Below, piece by piece: positions 8,308 through 17,135 of a DNA stretch of 64,000 nt. Below the pieces are notes generated by a model. It did no database searches, had not been told where the DNA came from, and was given only the letters and a program-made list of their open reading frames with translations. The DNA is from Rhizobium sp. CF080 (GTDB lineage Bacteria; Pseudomonadota; Alphaproteobacteria; Rhizobiales; Rhizobiaceae): contig NZ_AKKC02000004.1 of assembly GCF_000282095.2 (NCBI RefSeq), positions 1,612,001 to 1,676,000 of the forward strand. The letters run 5' to 3'. The translations under genes were made by a program, and so were the position numbers. How positions within the stretch are numbered: the first letter of the stretch is position 1; every line of letters starts with the position of its first letter.

Positions 8308-9438
8308 CTAGAAGAGGGCCGGCACGTCGTTCAGTGTCCGCGCGGTCGCGATATAGGCGGGCAAGCCTTCGCAGAAGCGCTCGGCCCACGCGCTCGGTAC
8401 CGAGGTCGAGACCTTGATGAACCGGTCGCCGAAACGCGCTGTGTGGTAGCGCCCTTGGCGGATCATCACGCCCTCGCGGCGGGCAGCCTCGACGATCGCT
8501 TCCGGGGAGACGCCGGTTGCCGCGGTCTCTAGCACGAGGAAATTGCCATGTGATGGTTGGACCGGCACGGTTATGCCGGAGGCTTCGGCAGCAGCGACGA
8601 TCATCGCCTTGTTCGCACGGTCAATGGAGCGCACGTCCTTCATCCACTCGGTCTTGACAGAGAGTCCGGCCATGGCAGCGCGCTGCGCGACGACCGACGC
8701 TCCCAGCACGGAGGTCGAGACGGATGAAAACTCGTCGACCAGTGCGGGGGATGCGACAAGCGCGCCGATGCGCATGCCCGCCAGCCCCAGCCACTTGGAG
8801 AAACTCAGCGAAACGACGGTGCCTTCCGGCGCGACCTGCAGAACAGGCGTGTGGCCGTCGGCGAAATCGCGGTAGGTGCAGTCGTGGATCATCAAGGCGC
8901 CGACCGAACGGGCGATCTCGGCAAAGGCCTCGATTTCCTCGCGGTCGTAACGGATGCCGAGCGGATTGTTGGGATCGACGATGTAGATGATCGCGCAACG
9001 GTCATCGACGGCAGCCCGCAGTGCATCCGGGGTCAGTTTGTATTTGGTCTCCGGATCGTAGATCGGGATCTGGATGACCTCGGCACCGGCCTGTTCGGCA
9101 AACATGCACGGCCATTTCCAGGTCGGGTCCGTCGTCACCAACGTCGTGCCGGGCTTGGCGCGCGCCTTGCAGATCATCGCAAGCGCATTGACGCCGCCTT
9201 CGGTCACCAGCGCTTCGGCTGAAAAGACGCCGAGATCGGCAACGATCCCGGCGCGAAGCGCCTCGAAGCCCATCGGTGGTGCGTAGGCATTGAATTCACC
9301 GGCCTCGATGGAACGAATCATGGCCTCGCGCACGGCGGGATGCGCGGGGATATGGTTGGTGTTCTGCCCCATCCACGCCAGATCCGGCGTGGAGAACAGG
9401 TCGTCGAAATAGCGGTTTCGAATACGGGCGTCGCTCAT
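8308..9438 (-). CDS. class I/II PLP-dependent aminotransferase
   Basis: A 376-residue fold-type I aminotransferase. The PLP lysine is Lys215 in SFSKWLGLAGMRIGAL. Cofactor contacts include Asn158 of DPNNPLG and Asp186/Tyr189 of HDCTYRDF. The length and motifs fit aspartate/aromatic/alanine-type or histidinol-phosphate-like enzymes; the amino donor and acceptor cannot be decided. It begins 5 bases after the SDR stop and precedes the alpha/beta hydrolase, so it is probably cotranscribed. A GC-rich inverted repeat (8301-8322) overlaps its stop codon. In the pathway it could transaminate an aldehyde or keto acid produced by the SDR or the M20 enzyme. Confidence 0.88.
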   Translation of the reverse strand: MSDARIRNRYFDDLFSTPDLAWMGQNTNHIPAHPAVREAMIRSIEAGEFNAYAPPMGFEALRAGIVADLGVFSAEALVTEGGVNALAMICKARAKPGTTLVTTDPTWKWPCMFAEQAGAEVIQIPIYDPETKYKLTPDALRAAVDDRCAIIYIVDPNNPLGIRYDREEIEAFAEIARSVGALMIHDCTYRDFADGHTPVLQVAPEGTVVSLSFSKWLGLAGMRIGALVASPALVDEFSSVSTSVLGASVVAQRAAMAGLSVKTEWMKDVRSIDRANKAMIVAAAEASGITVPVQPSHGNFLVLETAATGVSPEAIVEAARREGVMIRQGRYHTARFGDRFIKVSTSVPSAWAERFCEGLPAYIATARTLNDVPALF

Positions 9439-9443
9439 GATCG

Positions 9444-10220
9444 TCAGATCACCGAACCACGCGCGGCGATACCACCGTCGATGGTGACGACCGTGCCGGT
9501 AATATAGCCGGCCTTGGGCGAGGCAAGGAAGGCGCAGAGATCAGCGACTTCCTCGGCGGTGGCCGGACGCTTGCCCGGATACTTGTCGTAGAGTTCTTCC
9601 CAACGGGATTCATCACCGAGCATGTCGATCGCCTTGCGCTTCATGATCTTGAGCATGCGCGCGGTATCGACCGGGCCCGGATTGACGCCGATGACTCGGA
9701 TGCCCTGATCGAGACTGCGGCCACCGAGTGCCTTGGTGAAGCTCATCAGGGCTGCGTTGCCGGTCGAGCCTGCAAAATAGGCCGCATCCCAGTTTTCGCC
9801 GGAATTGCCGATGACGTTGATGATCACGCCGTCGCGACCCTTGCGGCGCTTCCAGAATTCGCGGGAAAGGGTAATGTAGCCGAAGACCTTGAGATCAAAA
9901 CCGCGGCGGATGGCTTCGTCGGTGACGTCCTCTATCGAACCGGCCGGGATATCACCGGCGTTGTTCATCAGGATATCATAGTCGCCACAGGCCTTGTCGA
10001 GTGCGACCATGGCTTCGGTCGTACCCAGGTCCGCCTCGTGCACCGTGACGTTGACCGGGTACTGGGCGAGTTCCTTCTTGAGGTCCTGCATGGCTGCGCC
10101 ATTGCGAGCGGCCAAGTGGAGGTGGCATCCTTCAGCGGCCAGGACCTTGGCGATCGCGTAGCCAATGCCCTGTGATGCTCCGGTGATGAGGGCCGTTTTG
10201 CCCGCAAGATTGAGTTCCAC
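9444..10220 (-). CDS. SDR-family protein with non-canonical active site
   Basis: A 258-residue short-chain dehydrogenase/reductase starting at GTG (VELNLAGKTALITG). AGGAGA lies about 7 bases upstream, and this start gives the usual family length. The cofactor motif TGASQGIG is at residues 13-20 and NNAG is present. At the place of the catalytic YxxxK the sequence reads AYFAGSTGNAAL, so the Lys is replaced by Asn and the Tyr spacing is changed. A group of SDR proteins with this YxAGSxGNA signature exists, and its chemistry is not known to me. It is the first gene of the six-gene operon, divergent from the ABC importer. Confidence 0.83.
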   Translation of the reverse strand: MELNLAGKTALITGASQGIGYAIAKVLAAEGCHLHLAARNGAAMQDLKKELAQYPVNVTVHEADLGTTEAMVALDKACGDYDILMNNAGDIPAGSIEDVTDEAIRRGFDLKVFGYITLSREFWKRRKGRDGVIINVIGNSGENWDAAYFAGSTGNAALMSFTKALGGRSLDQGIRVIGVNPGPVDTARMLKIMKRKAIDMLGDESRWEELYDKYPGKRPATAEEVADLCAFLASPKAGYITGTVVTIDGGIAARGSVI

Positions 10221-10537
10221 CCTACGTCTCCTATGATGAATACATATTTGTCTTTTTTGCATACGACATTTCCGTGGCCTGTCCATAGAAATTTTTAAAG
10301 GAATTTGGAAGTTTCCGCCGGATAAACTAAACAATTGCCGCCATTACCCCAATTTGCTCCATATATAAGCAACAATCTTGAGAATTCAGCCAAAAAAATG
10401 AGCATAAAAAGCGGTTGGCCAAAAAAATCGATGACGTATACATTTATCTCTTGCACGAATACATTTTCCATCCCTAATGTCTGGCTAGCGGGATCAGCGG
10501 TCTCGGAAATTTTCAATGGAAAGGCCTTACAGCCGGC
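10221..10537. promoter_or_regulatory. divergent promoter region with repeated ATAC elements
   Basis: This AT-rich region of about 320 bases lies between the catabolic operon (minus) and the ABC importer operon (plus). It carries several similar short elements: GAATACAT near 10238, GCATACGACAT near 10259, GTATACAT at 10436-10443 and GAATACATT near 10458. GntR/FCD regulators commonly bind TNGTATACNA-like dyads, and such a regulator is encoded at the end of the importer operon. A GTATAC also lies just upstream of that regulator (15570-15575). The elements are therefore candidate operators for coordinated control. They were found by eye and their number has not been tested against chance. Confidence 0.45.
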
Positions 10538-11623
10538 ATGGCAGACGTTCAGCTTAAAAAGGTGGGCAAGACCTACGAGAGCGCTTCGGCAACCACGATC
10601 GATGGACTTGACCTGCACATTCGCAGCGGTGAATTCGTGGTACTTGTCGGCCCCTCGGGCTGCGGCAAGTCCACGACGCTGCGCATGATTGCCGGCCTGG
10701 AAGAGGTCAGCAGCGGCGAGATCTGGATTGGCGAGCGCCGGGTTGACGAGCTCGATCCGCGCGAGCGCGATATCGCCATGGTTTTCCAGAACTACGCGCT
10801 CTATCCGCATATGACCGTCGCCCAGAACATGAGTTTCGGCCTGCGACTCGCCAAAGTGGACAAGGCGGAAATTCGCCGCAAGGTCGAGGAAGCCGCCAAG
10901 GTGCTGGAGATCTCCGCACTGTTGAACCGGCGGCCGAAGCAGCTTTCCGGCGGCCAGCGGCAGCGTGTTGCCATGGGGCGCGCCATGGTTCGCGATCCGG
11001 CAGTCTTCCTATTCGACGAACCGCTTTCCAATCTGGACGCCAAGCTGCGCGGACAGATGCGCACGGAAATCCGCCGACTGCACAAGCGCCTGAAGGCGAC
11101 AACCGTTTACGTGACTCACGACCAGGTCGAGGCGATGACGCTCGCCGATCGCGTCGTGGTGCTGAACAACGGCAAGATCGAGCAGCAGGGCACGCCGCAG
11201 GAACTCTATGAACGTCCCGCCACCCGCTTCGTGGCCGGGTTCATCGGTAGCCCCTCGATGAACTTCCTCCCGGCGCAGGTTGCCCTGGACGGCGGGGCGC
11301 CGGTGCTGAAACTCAATAATACCACCCTACCGTCGCCAGCCGACCGGCGCGATGCTCTCCTTCCGTATGTGGGCAAGACGGTCGAAGTGGGTCTGAGGCC
11401 GGAACACTTCCTGGCCGGTGACGGCGAGCCGGATCTTTCGGTTCCCGTCGATATGGCCGAACTGCTCGGACCCACCACGCTGGTTCACTTCACCCTTGCC
11501 GGCGTGCCCTGCGCAGCCATGCTTGCGCCGCAGCACGCGCTCCCCGAAGGAGGTCAGCAGCCGCTCCGCATCGCCCAAGACCGCATGTCGCTTTTCGACC
11601 CCGATACCGGCGGCGCCATCTGA
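10538..11623 (+). CDS. sugar-type ABC transporter ATP-binding protein (UgpC/MalK family)
   Basis: A 361-residue ATPase of the CUT1 family. Walker A is GPSGCGKST (38-46), the signature is [14 protein letters not shown], Walker B is [16 protein letters not shown] and the switch is [15 protein letters not shown]. The C-terminal third has the extra OB-type (TOBE) domain with VGLRPEHF. It energises the importer made by the three following genes. A GGAAAGG stretch precedes the ATG at rather long spacing. The gene order ATPase, binding protein, permease, permease is unusual but complete. Such ATPases can be shared by several importers, so it may also serve other systems. Confidence 0.9.
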   Translation: MADVQLKKVGKTYESASATTIDGLDLHIRSGEFVVLVGPSGCGKSTTLRMIAGLEEVSSGEIWIGERRVDELDPRERDIAMVFQNYALYPHMTVAQNMSFGLRLAKVDKAEIRRKVEEAAKVLEISALLNRRPKQLSGGQRQRVAMGRAMVRDPAVFLFDEPLSNLDAKLRGQMRTEIRRLHKRLKATTVYVTHDQVEAMTLADRVVVLNNGKIEQQGTPQELYERPATRFVAGFIGSPSMNFLPAQVALDGGAPVLKLNNTTLPSPADRRDALLPYVGKTVEVGLRPEHFLAGDGEPDLSVPVDMAELLGPTTLVHFTLAGVPCAAMLAPQHALPEGGQQPLRIAQDRMSLFDPDTGGAI

Positions 11624-11662
11624 AAGACGCTGTCCGATAAAACACCAGAAGGAGAACGGCTG

Positions 11663-12967
11663 ATGAAGATCTATTCTATCGTTTTTGCCAGTCTGCTCGG
11701 CGCCACGGCGTTGGGTGCGACCGGCGCCAACGCGCAAAGCACGCCTACCTGCACCGGCGAAACCGTGACGTTGCGCATCCTGCGAACGCCTGGCAACTAC
11801 CCCTATCCCAAGCCGATGGAAGCCTGGCAGAAGGACAATCCTTGCGTCAAGTTCGAAATCAACGAAGTCCCGTTCCCGCAACTCGCGGACACGATTTCGG
11901 TTCAGGCAGCCAGCTCCAATCCGCCTGATATCATCGTTTATGACGGCCCGAACACCCAGTCCTACGCGGCTGCCGGCATCCTGCTGCCGATCACCAAATA
12001 CCTGCCGAAGGGCTGGGATGCCGACATCCTGCCGGCCACCAAGGCCGAGCACAGCTACAATGGCGAGGTCTATTCGCCAGGCATCGAGCAGACCACCGTT
12101 GCCATGTACTACAACAAGAAGCTGGTCGAAGCCGCAGGCGTGAAGCCGCCGCAGACGCTTGCAGAGGCATGGACATGGCCCCAGGCGCTCGAAGCCTTCA
12201 AGAAGTGCCAACAGGGTCCGGCAGGTGCCGCCACGGTCTGGGGCCTCGGCCCGACCCGCTTCGGCAACGGGCAGCCGGGTCTCGTCTATCAGGACCTGAC
12301 CTACCAGCGCTCCGCCGGCGACCCGAAGGCAGCCCCGACCAGCAGCGCCTACAAGACCTTTTGGGCGTTCGCGCCGGACGGCAAGACGGCTGAAGGCTAT
12401 CTCAATACGCCGGAAGCCGTCGAAGCGCTGAAATTCTACCAGTCGATGTTCAATGCCGAAGGCGTTGCGCCGAAGGTCGGCATTCCGAATGCCTTCTTCG
12501 ATGCCAAGGCCTGCTTCTACATCGACACTCCGGCCGCCGGCAACGCGCTGATCAAGGATCCGAAGATCGAATGGGGTATCACGCCGCTGCCGTATTTCAA
12601 GACGCCGGTCGTGCATACGGGCTCGACCACGTTCGGTGCGACCGCCCGCTCCAAGCATCCCGAGATCGCCGCAAAGTTCGTGGTCGATATGTCATGGGGC
12701 GAATATGCCTATATGAACGTCAGCCAGCGCGGCAATCTGCCGACATTGAAGAGCCTGTTCTCCCGCTTCGACGTCTACAACAAATATCCGATGAAGGTGT
12801 TCGTCGATCAGCTGCAGTCCTGGGGCCAGCCACGCCCGCCGGGCCCGAAATTCGCCCAGTATGACAAGATCGTCAGCGAGGCTCTTCGCGGCGTTGCCTT
12901 CGGCGGCGATCCGGCAGAACTGATGGCGGACGCTGAAAAGAAGGTTCAGCGTATCCTCGACCGATAA
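11663..12967 (+). CDS. extracellular solute-binding protein, family 1
   Basis: A 434-residue periplasmic binding protein of the UgpB/MalE-like family 1. It has a signal peptide of about 25 residues ending at ANAQS. A strong AAGGAGA lies 8 bases upstream of the ATG. The mature part includes two cysteines near its N-terminus (CTGE and NPCVKF), which could form a disulfide. The family binds sugars, polyols, glycerophosphodiesters or related ligands. The specific ligand is not visible; the context of an amidohydrolase and a nucleoside hydrolase suggests a nitrogen-containing glycoside. Its stop TAA overlaps the next ATG by one base. Confidence 0.9.
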   Translation: MKIYSIVFASLLGATALGATGANAQSTPTCTGETVTLRILRTPGNYPYPKPMEAWQKDNPCVKFEINEVPFPQLADTISVQAASSNPPDIIVYDGPNTQSYAAAGILLPITKYLPKGWDADILPATKAEHSYNGEVYSPGIEQTTVAMYYNKKLVEAAGVKPPQTLAEAWTWPQALEAFKKCQQGPAGAATVWGLGPTRFGNGQPGLVYQDLTYQRSAGDPKAAPTSSAYKTFWAFAPDGKTAEGYLNTPEAVEALKFYQSMFNAEGVAPKVGIPNAFFDAKACFYIDTPAAGNALIKDPKIEWGITPLPYFKTPVVHTGSTTFGATARSKHPEIAAKFVVDMSWGEYAYMNVSQRGNLPTLKSLFSRFDVYNKYPMKVFVDQLQSWGQPRPPGPKFAQYDKIVSEALRGVAFGGDPAELMADAEKKVQRILDR

Positions 12968-13929
12968 TGACAATGGACGCGAGAATGTCGACAGGCGAAC
13001 AGATCCTTACCGTTTCGGCGGGTGCAAAGACCCGGCCACGCAAGGCCGCCACCCGGCGGCAAAAGCAGGAGCGTCTGGTCGCTGTCGGCTTTCTCGCGCC
13101 TTTCATGCTGCTGCTGCTGATCTTCCAGTACGTTCCGCTGCTGGTGATGGCGCGAAACAGCTTCTACGACTATTCGCTGCTCAACCCGGCAGCGGAGAAA
13201 TTTGTCGGCCTGCGCAACTTCGCCGACATGATCGAATACGATGACGCCGGCAGGAGCTTCGGCATCACCTTCCTCTTCGCGTTCGGTGTGGTTGCGTTCG
13301 TCATCCCGATCGCTTTTGCGCTCGCACTCTTCCTCAATTCGAAACTGCCGGCGCGCGGCCTGGTCCGCACCATGATCATGCTGCCGGTCGTCACCTCCTC
13401 GGTGGTGACCGCGACCATGTGGTCCTTCCTGCTCGATCCGTCGAACGGGTTGATCAACGGCGCGCTGGATATCGTCGGCATCACGCGGCAACCATTTCTG
13501 ACCAGCACCACCCAGGCGTTACCGTCGCTGATCGCCATGACGCTGTGGCAGCAGGTCGGGTTCGGCACTATTCTCTTTCTCGCAGGCCTTCAGGGCGTGC
13601 CTTCCGAACTCGGCGAGGCGGCTCGCATCGATGGCGCCACCCGATGGCAAGTGCTGTGGAACATCACGATACCGCTCCTATCGCGCACCACGCTGTTCGT
13701 GGTGGTGATCATGACGGTCTTTTCGCTGCAGACCTTCGCACCGGCATTCTTGATGACCCAGGGCGGGCCGCAGGAAGCAACGAACCTGATCGTCTACCAC
13801 ATCTACAATACCGCCTTCATTATGCAGCAGGCCGGTTATGCCTCGGCGCTTTCCGTCGTCCTGCTGCTCGTCGTCCTCGCCATCTCGATGGTCCAGATGG
13901 CACTCCTGCGATCCCGTTGGAACTACTGA
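12967..13929 (+). CDS. ABC sugar transporter permease, MalF/UgpA type
   Basis: A 320-residue inner-membrane permease with about six transmembrane helices after a basic N-terminal tail of roughly 35 residues. The cytoplasmic EAA loop is ELGEAARIDGATRWQVLWNITIPLL, the coupling site for the ATPase. The start ATG overlaps the binding-protein stop by one base (TAATG), which indicates translational coupling. It works as a heterodimer with the permease encoded immediately downstream. The family assignment is secure; the substrate follows whatever the binding protein recognises. Confidence 0.9.
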   Translation: MTMDARMSTGEQILTVSAGAKTRPRKAATRRQKQERLVAVGFLAPFMLLLLIFQYVPLLVMARNSFYDYSLLNPAAEKFVGLRNFADMIEYDDAGRSFGITFLFAFGVVAFVIPIAFALALFLNSKLPARGLVRTMIMLPVVTSSVVTATMWSFLLDPSNGLINGALDIVGITRQPFLTSTTQALPSLIAMTLWQQVGFGTILFLAGLQGVPSELGEAARIDGATRWQVLWNITIPLLSRTTLFVVVIMTVFSLQTFAPAFLMTQGGPQEATNLIVYHIYNTAFIMQQAGYASALSVVLLLVVLAISMVQMALLRSRWNY

Positions 13930-13930
13930 C

Positions 13931-14776
13931 ATGAGAACGACCCGCATCCGCCGCACCGCCCTCACCCTGGTGATCATCCTGCTGATCATCGCCTGTTTTC
14001 TGGCACCCTATGCCTGGGTCGTAGCTTCGTCCTTGAAGAACCAGTTCACCGTGTTCGGCGACGTCACGCCCCTTTCCTGGCGCGCATTCGTGCCGGTCGG
14101 CGCGACGATCGAGAACTACGTGTCGCTGTTCGAGCGCACGAATATTCTGAGGGCCTTGCTGAACACCGCGATCGTCGCGATCGGGCAGGTCGCGTTCACC
14201 CTGCTTCTCTGCTCGATGGCCGCCTATGCCCTGACCCGCATCAAGTTTCCCGGCGCCCACATCGTCTTCATGCTGATCCTCCTGACTTTCCTGTTGCCGA
14301 TCGAGGCGATGATGGTGCCCCTCTACCAGGTGGTTTCCGGGCTCGGCCTTTCCAACACGCTGGTCGGGATCATGATCCCCTGGATCGCCAGCCCCTTCGG
14401 CCTTTTCCTGCTGAAACAGGCCTTCGAGGAACTGCCGACCGAGTTGGAGGATGCGGCGCGCATCGACGGTGCCGGACATGTGCGCATCTTCTTTTCCATC
14501 GTCCTGCCGAACGTCAAGGTACCGATGGTGACGCTTGGGCTCATCACATTCCTGTTCTGTTGGAACAGCTTCCTGTGGCCTCTGGTCATCGTCCAGGATC
14601 CGGCGCGACAGATCATCCAGGTGGCGATCGCCCAGCAGGGTTCGCCGACCCAGCTGCCGAACTGGGGTGAGACATTTGCCGGAGCGACGGTCGCCACGGT
14701 GCCGCTCATCCTGCTCTTCCTGGTCCTGCAGAAATACTTCACCCAGGGCATGGCCACCAGCGGGATAAAGGGCTGA
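13931..14776 (+). CDS. ABC sugar transporter permease, MalG/UgpE type
   Basis: A 281-residue second permease of the CUT1 importer. It starts at MRTTRIRRTALTLV one base after the upstream stop; an upstream in-frame start would run into the preceding gene and is not supported. Hydrophobic helices begin directly after the basic N-terminus. The EAA loop is ELEDAARIDGAGHVRIFFSIVLPNVK, and the C-terminus FTQGMATSGIKG is typical of the family. It completes an importer with the ATPase, binding protein and first permease. The downstream alpha/beta hydrolase begins 4 bases after its stop. Confidence 0.9.
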   Translation: MRTTRIRRTALTLVIILLIIACFLAPYAWVVASSLKNQFTVFGDVTPLSWRAFVPVGATIENYVSLFERTNILRALLNTAIVAIGQVAFTLLLCSMAAYALTRIKFPGAHIVFMLILLTFLLPIEAMMVPLYQVVSGLGLSNTLVGIMIPWIASPFGLFLLKQAFEELPTELEDAARIDGAGHVRIFFSIVLPNVKVPMVTLGLITFLFCWNSFLWPLVIVQDPARQIIQVAIAQQGSPTQLPNWGETFAGATVATVPLILLFLVLQKYFTQGMATSGIKG

Positions 14777-14780
14777 GCGG

Positions 14781-15578
14781 ATGAGCGATCTTCATCTGCT
14801 GGACGCACCTTTCGGCGGCCAGATCGGCTATCGTGCGCTCGGCGCCGCAGGAGATTGGCTGGTGCTGATCCATGGCTGGTGCGGCAGCGCCGATCACTGG
14901 GATATCATCGGGCCCGAACTGGCCCGCAATTTCCGGGTCCTTGTACTTTCACATCCCGGTTTCGGTGGCACTGCACCGCCGCCTGCAAGCGGCCAGACAA
15001 TCGCGGCCATGGGCGCAGCGGTCGCGCATGTCCTCGATCATCTCGACATTTCGGGCGCCATCCTGGTCGGTCACTCCATGGGCGGTCCCATCTCCACGGA
15101 GACGGCGATTGCCGCACCGCAGAGAGTGGCCGCGGTGATCGGTCTCGATACGCTGTCCGACCGGGACTATTACGGACGTGTGCCGGATGACGAGATCCGG
15201 CGTCGGCACGAGGATTTCCAGGCGGACTATCCAGGCCGGATGCGGGCCATGGTCGATATGATCGTTCATCCCACCACCGAGGAGGCCATGCGAGCCCGGA
15301 TTACGGAGGGCATGCTGGCCGCGGCACCGGGCGACTTCGCGCTGGATATTAAGGACGACCTGTTCTTCTGGAATGCCGAAGATCGCTGGCCGCTGGTAAC
15401 CTGTCCGAAAATGCTGCTGAATTCACCTTACGTGGCGCGTCTGGCCCATCCCGATCCCATGCCTTGCTTTGCCGCAACTCCGATAGCCACCTACGATTCC
15501 GGCCACTTTCCCATGGTGGAAGCCCCTTCGATGATTGTGGACAAGATCAGAAGTTGCATCGCAAGCCTGGTATACTGA
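14781..15578 (+). CDS. alpha/beta hydrolase
   Basis: A 265-residue alpha/beta hydrolase. The oxyanion region is LIHGWCGSADHW, the nucleophile elbow is GHSMGG with Ser99, and the catalytic His is in DSGHFPMVEAP near the C-terminus. No signal peptide is seen, so it acts in the cytoplasm on an imported ester, lactone or similar compound. It follows the permease gene by 4 bases and precedes the GntR regulator by 37 bases. The substrate is unknown. It differs clearly in sequence from the other alpha/beta hydrolase at 7386-8264, so it is not a recent duplicate. Confidence 0.87.
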   Translation: MSDLHLLDAPFGGQIGYRALGAAGDWLVLIHGWCGSADHWDIIGPELARNFRVLVLSHPGFGGTAPPPASGQTIAAMGAAVAHVLDHLDISGAILVGHSMGGPISTETAIAAPQRVAAVIGLDTLSDRDYYGRVPDDEIRRRHEDFQADYPGRMRAMVDMIVHPTTEEAMRARITEGMLAAAPGDFALDIKDDLFFWNAEDRWPLVTCPKMLLNSPYVARLAHPDPMPCFAATPIATYDSGHFPMVEAPSMIVDKIRSCIASLVY

Positions 15579-15615
15579 TTATATGATATTGAATGCAGCA
15601 GAGAAATAAACATAT

Positions 15616-16380
15616 ATGCGCGCCACTAAAGCCCGACCGGTCACGAGCAAGGCCGGCAAAGGAGCATTCCAATTGAACCAAGATGCGGTTCGCATATCCG
15701 GTGTCGGCACGGCACGTCAGGCGACACGATCGGACGAGTTGCGTGATCATCTCGAGGAGATGATCCTGGACGGCCGTCTGGCGCCCGGAGAGCGGCTGGA
15801 CGAGATGGAATTGTCGCGCCGGTTCGGGCTTTCGCGCACGCCGGTTCGTGAAGCGATCAAATCGTTGCTCGCCATAGGCCTGATAGAAACGCGCGGACGC
15901 CAAGGCACGCATGTCGCCCTTCTGTCGATTCCGGCGATCATCGAGATGTTCGATGTCATGGCTTCACTCGAAGGGCTATGCGCCAAGCTCGCCGCTCGTC
16001 GCGCGACGCCGACCGAGCGGGCCGCCATGCGGGCGGTTCATGAAGAACTCGTCAAGGCCTATGAGGTCGGCGATCCGGTCACCTTCTACAAGATCAACCA
16101 GCAGTTCCACGACCTACTCTACGATGCAGCCCACACGCATTTCATTGCCGAACAGGCTATCCAACTGCGCCGTCGGATCGGCGCCTACCGGTTGCGTGCC
16201 ACCTATCAGCCGGGACGTATGCTTGGAACGCTGACCGAGCACGTGCGGATCATGGACGCAATCGACGCGGGCGATCCGGACGCCGCGCAAAAGGCGGCGA
16301 GTGACCACGTCCAGCTTTTGGGCGATCAGTTGACCGACTTCATTTCCTCACTGCCGCAACGCATCGGAGTTGCGCAATAG
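15616..16380 (+). CDS. GntR-family transcriptional regulator, FCD subfamily
   Basis: A 254-residue regulator. The winged helix lies around residues 35-105: DELRDHLEEMILDGRLAPGERLDE, then LSRRFGLSRTPVREAIKSL. An all-helical FCD ligand domain follows, with metal/ligand residues of the type seen in FYKINQQFHDLLYDAAH. FCD regulators usually repress a catabolic operon and respond to a small acid or sugar acid. It ends the importer operon and is the natural controller of the divergent operons at 10.2-10.5 kb. A GTATAC palindrome at 15570-15575 upstream could be an autoregulatory site. The start is uncertain; a TTG at 15673 would give a shorter N-terminus. Confidence 0.88.
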   Translation: MRATKARPVTSKAGKGAFQLNQDAVRISGVGTARQATRSDELRDHLEEMILDGRLAPGERLDEMELSRRFGLSRTPVREAIKSLLAIGLIETRGRQGTHVALLSIPAIIEMFDVMASLEGLCAKLAARRATPTERAAMRAVHEELVKAYEVGDPVTFYKINQQFHDLLYDAAHTHFIAEQAIQLRRRIGAYRLRATYQPGRMLGTLTEHVRIMDAIDAGDPDAAQKAASDHVQLLGDQLTDFISSLPQRIGVAQ

Positions 16381-16559
16381 TGTTCCGCTCGTACGGGGGG
16401 CGCGACACACTCTGCAAAGCCGGTACGATCAGCTTTGGAAGACGGGGCCCGGCCCGCCGATTCGTATCCGCAGCCTTCCCGGATCACCAGGCAGGGAGTT
16501 GTCAGGTTATCGAGTTATGATCGAACGAGCCTGCTACGCCCCGAGATCAGGCAACCGGC

Positions 16560-16671
16560 CCGTTACGGCTTTCCATTCTATGAGGGAGAGAAGATTGCAG
16601 ATATCGCCGAGGGCTTGGGCAATGGCGTCGAAGCTGCGGGCGATCGGATTCAGGTCGGCTGAATAGGGCGG
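16560..16671 (-). pseudogene. IS630-family transposase remnant
   Basis: On the minus strand the reading from 16671 gives QPPYSADLNPIARSFDAIAQ. This matches the C-terminal block LPPYSPDLNPIE of IS630-type DDE transposases, which carries the last catalytic acidic region. The canonical Glu after NPI is replaced by Ala, and the following residues lose similarity quickly. No upstream part of the gene and no terminal repeats were found nearby. It is a short scar of an old insertion at the 3' side of the GntR operon. Confidence 0.55.
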
Positions 16672-16675
16672 CTGG

Positions 16676-16883
16676 AACTCACTTCCTCCTATTTCTTAGC
16701 CAGCCCGTTTGGGATATGTGAGAGGCGGACCCGGCGAGCGGTGATCGGCGACCCGACAACAGATCAACTCCGAGACTTGTTTCTCGACTTCAAGCTCTGG
16801 CGTGAGCTGCATCTTGAGCTCGGCCTGCGCGCCGGCCGCCAAGCTGCTACCTTCGGCGGCCGATCATTTTCTTAGTTTGAGCA
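16676..16883. other. intergenic stretch without recognised gene
   Basis: Together with 16381-16559 this forms a non-coding stretch around the IS630 scar. Short open frames exist on both strands, but none shows a recognisable motif or a convincing ribosome-binding site. I see no hairpin followed by a T-run that would clearly end the GntR operon. Confidence 0.3.
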
Positions 16884-17135
16884 TCAGTCGGAAAGAGGTA
16901 TACCTTCATTCACGGCCGGCCAATTGTTGTCGCGGCCACCTCTGTTCCTCGCTATGTCGCGAGAATCGCGCTTCTCATCAAAGCTGCCGATGGCGGAGGT
17001 GACAATGTAGTCTGGAGCAGAATATCCCGATCGGAAAGTTCCGTCGTAATATTCTCCCTCCTCCGCGGCGGCTACACCTAACGTCGCTGATGCGAAGCCC
17101 ATCAGAAGCGTCAGGATTGAACACATCTTGAACAT
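16884..17135 (-). CDS. small putative secreted protein, unknown function
   Basis: An 83-residue protein starting at MFKMCSILTLLMGFASATLG, with a clear signal peptide ending near VAAAEE (about residue 24). The mature part of about 58 residues is rich in Tyr, Gly, Asp and Arg (EYYDGTFRSGYSAPDYIVTS) and has no cysteine. The start is chosen because GGGAGA lies 8 bases upstream; an ATG at 17150 sits before that site. A 12-base perfect dyad GTGTCTTGACAC at 17191-17202 lies upstream and may be part of its promoter. I do not recognise the family. It is probably periplasmic. It is alone, among transposase scars. Confidence 0.5.
   Translation of the reverse strand: MFKMCSILTLLMGFASATLGVAAAEEGEYYDGTFRSGYSAPDYIVTSAIGSFDEKRDSRDIARNRGGRDNNWPAVNEGIPLSD

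Noticed and set aside
8301..8322. inverted repeat CCGGCCC...GGGCCGG as a terminator
   Set aside because: The stem is good but no T-run follows on the minus strand, and the operon seems to continue into the alpha/beta hydrolase 43 bases later. It could at most be an attenuating or mRNA-stabilising hairpin.
11327..12658. 443-codon minus-strand frame opposite the ABC binding-protein gene
   Set aside because: It is an antisense shadow without motifs; the plus-strand genes have good ribosome-binding sites and a signal peptide.
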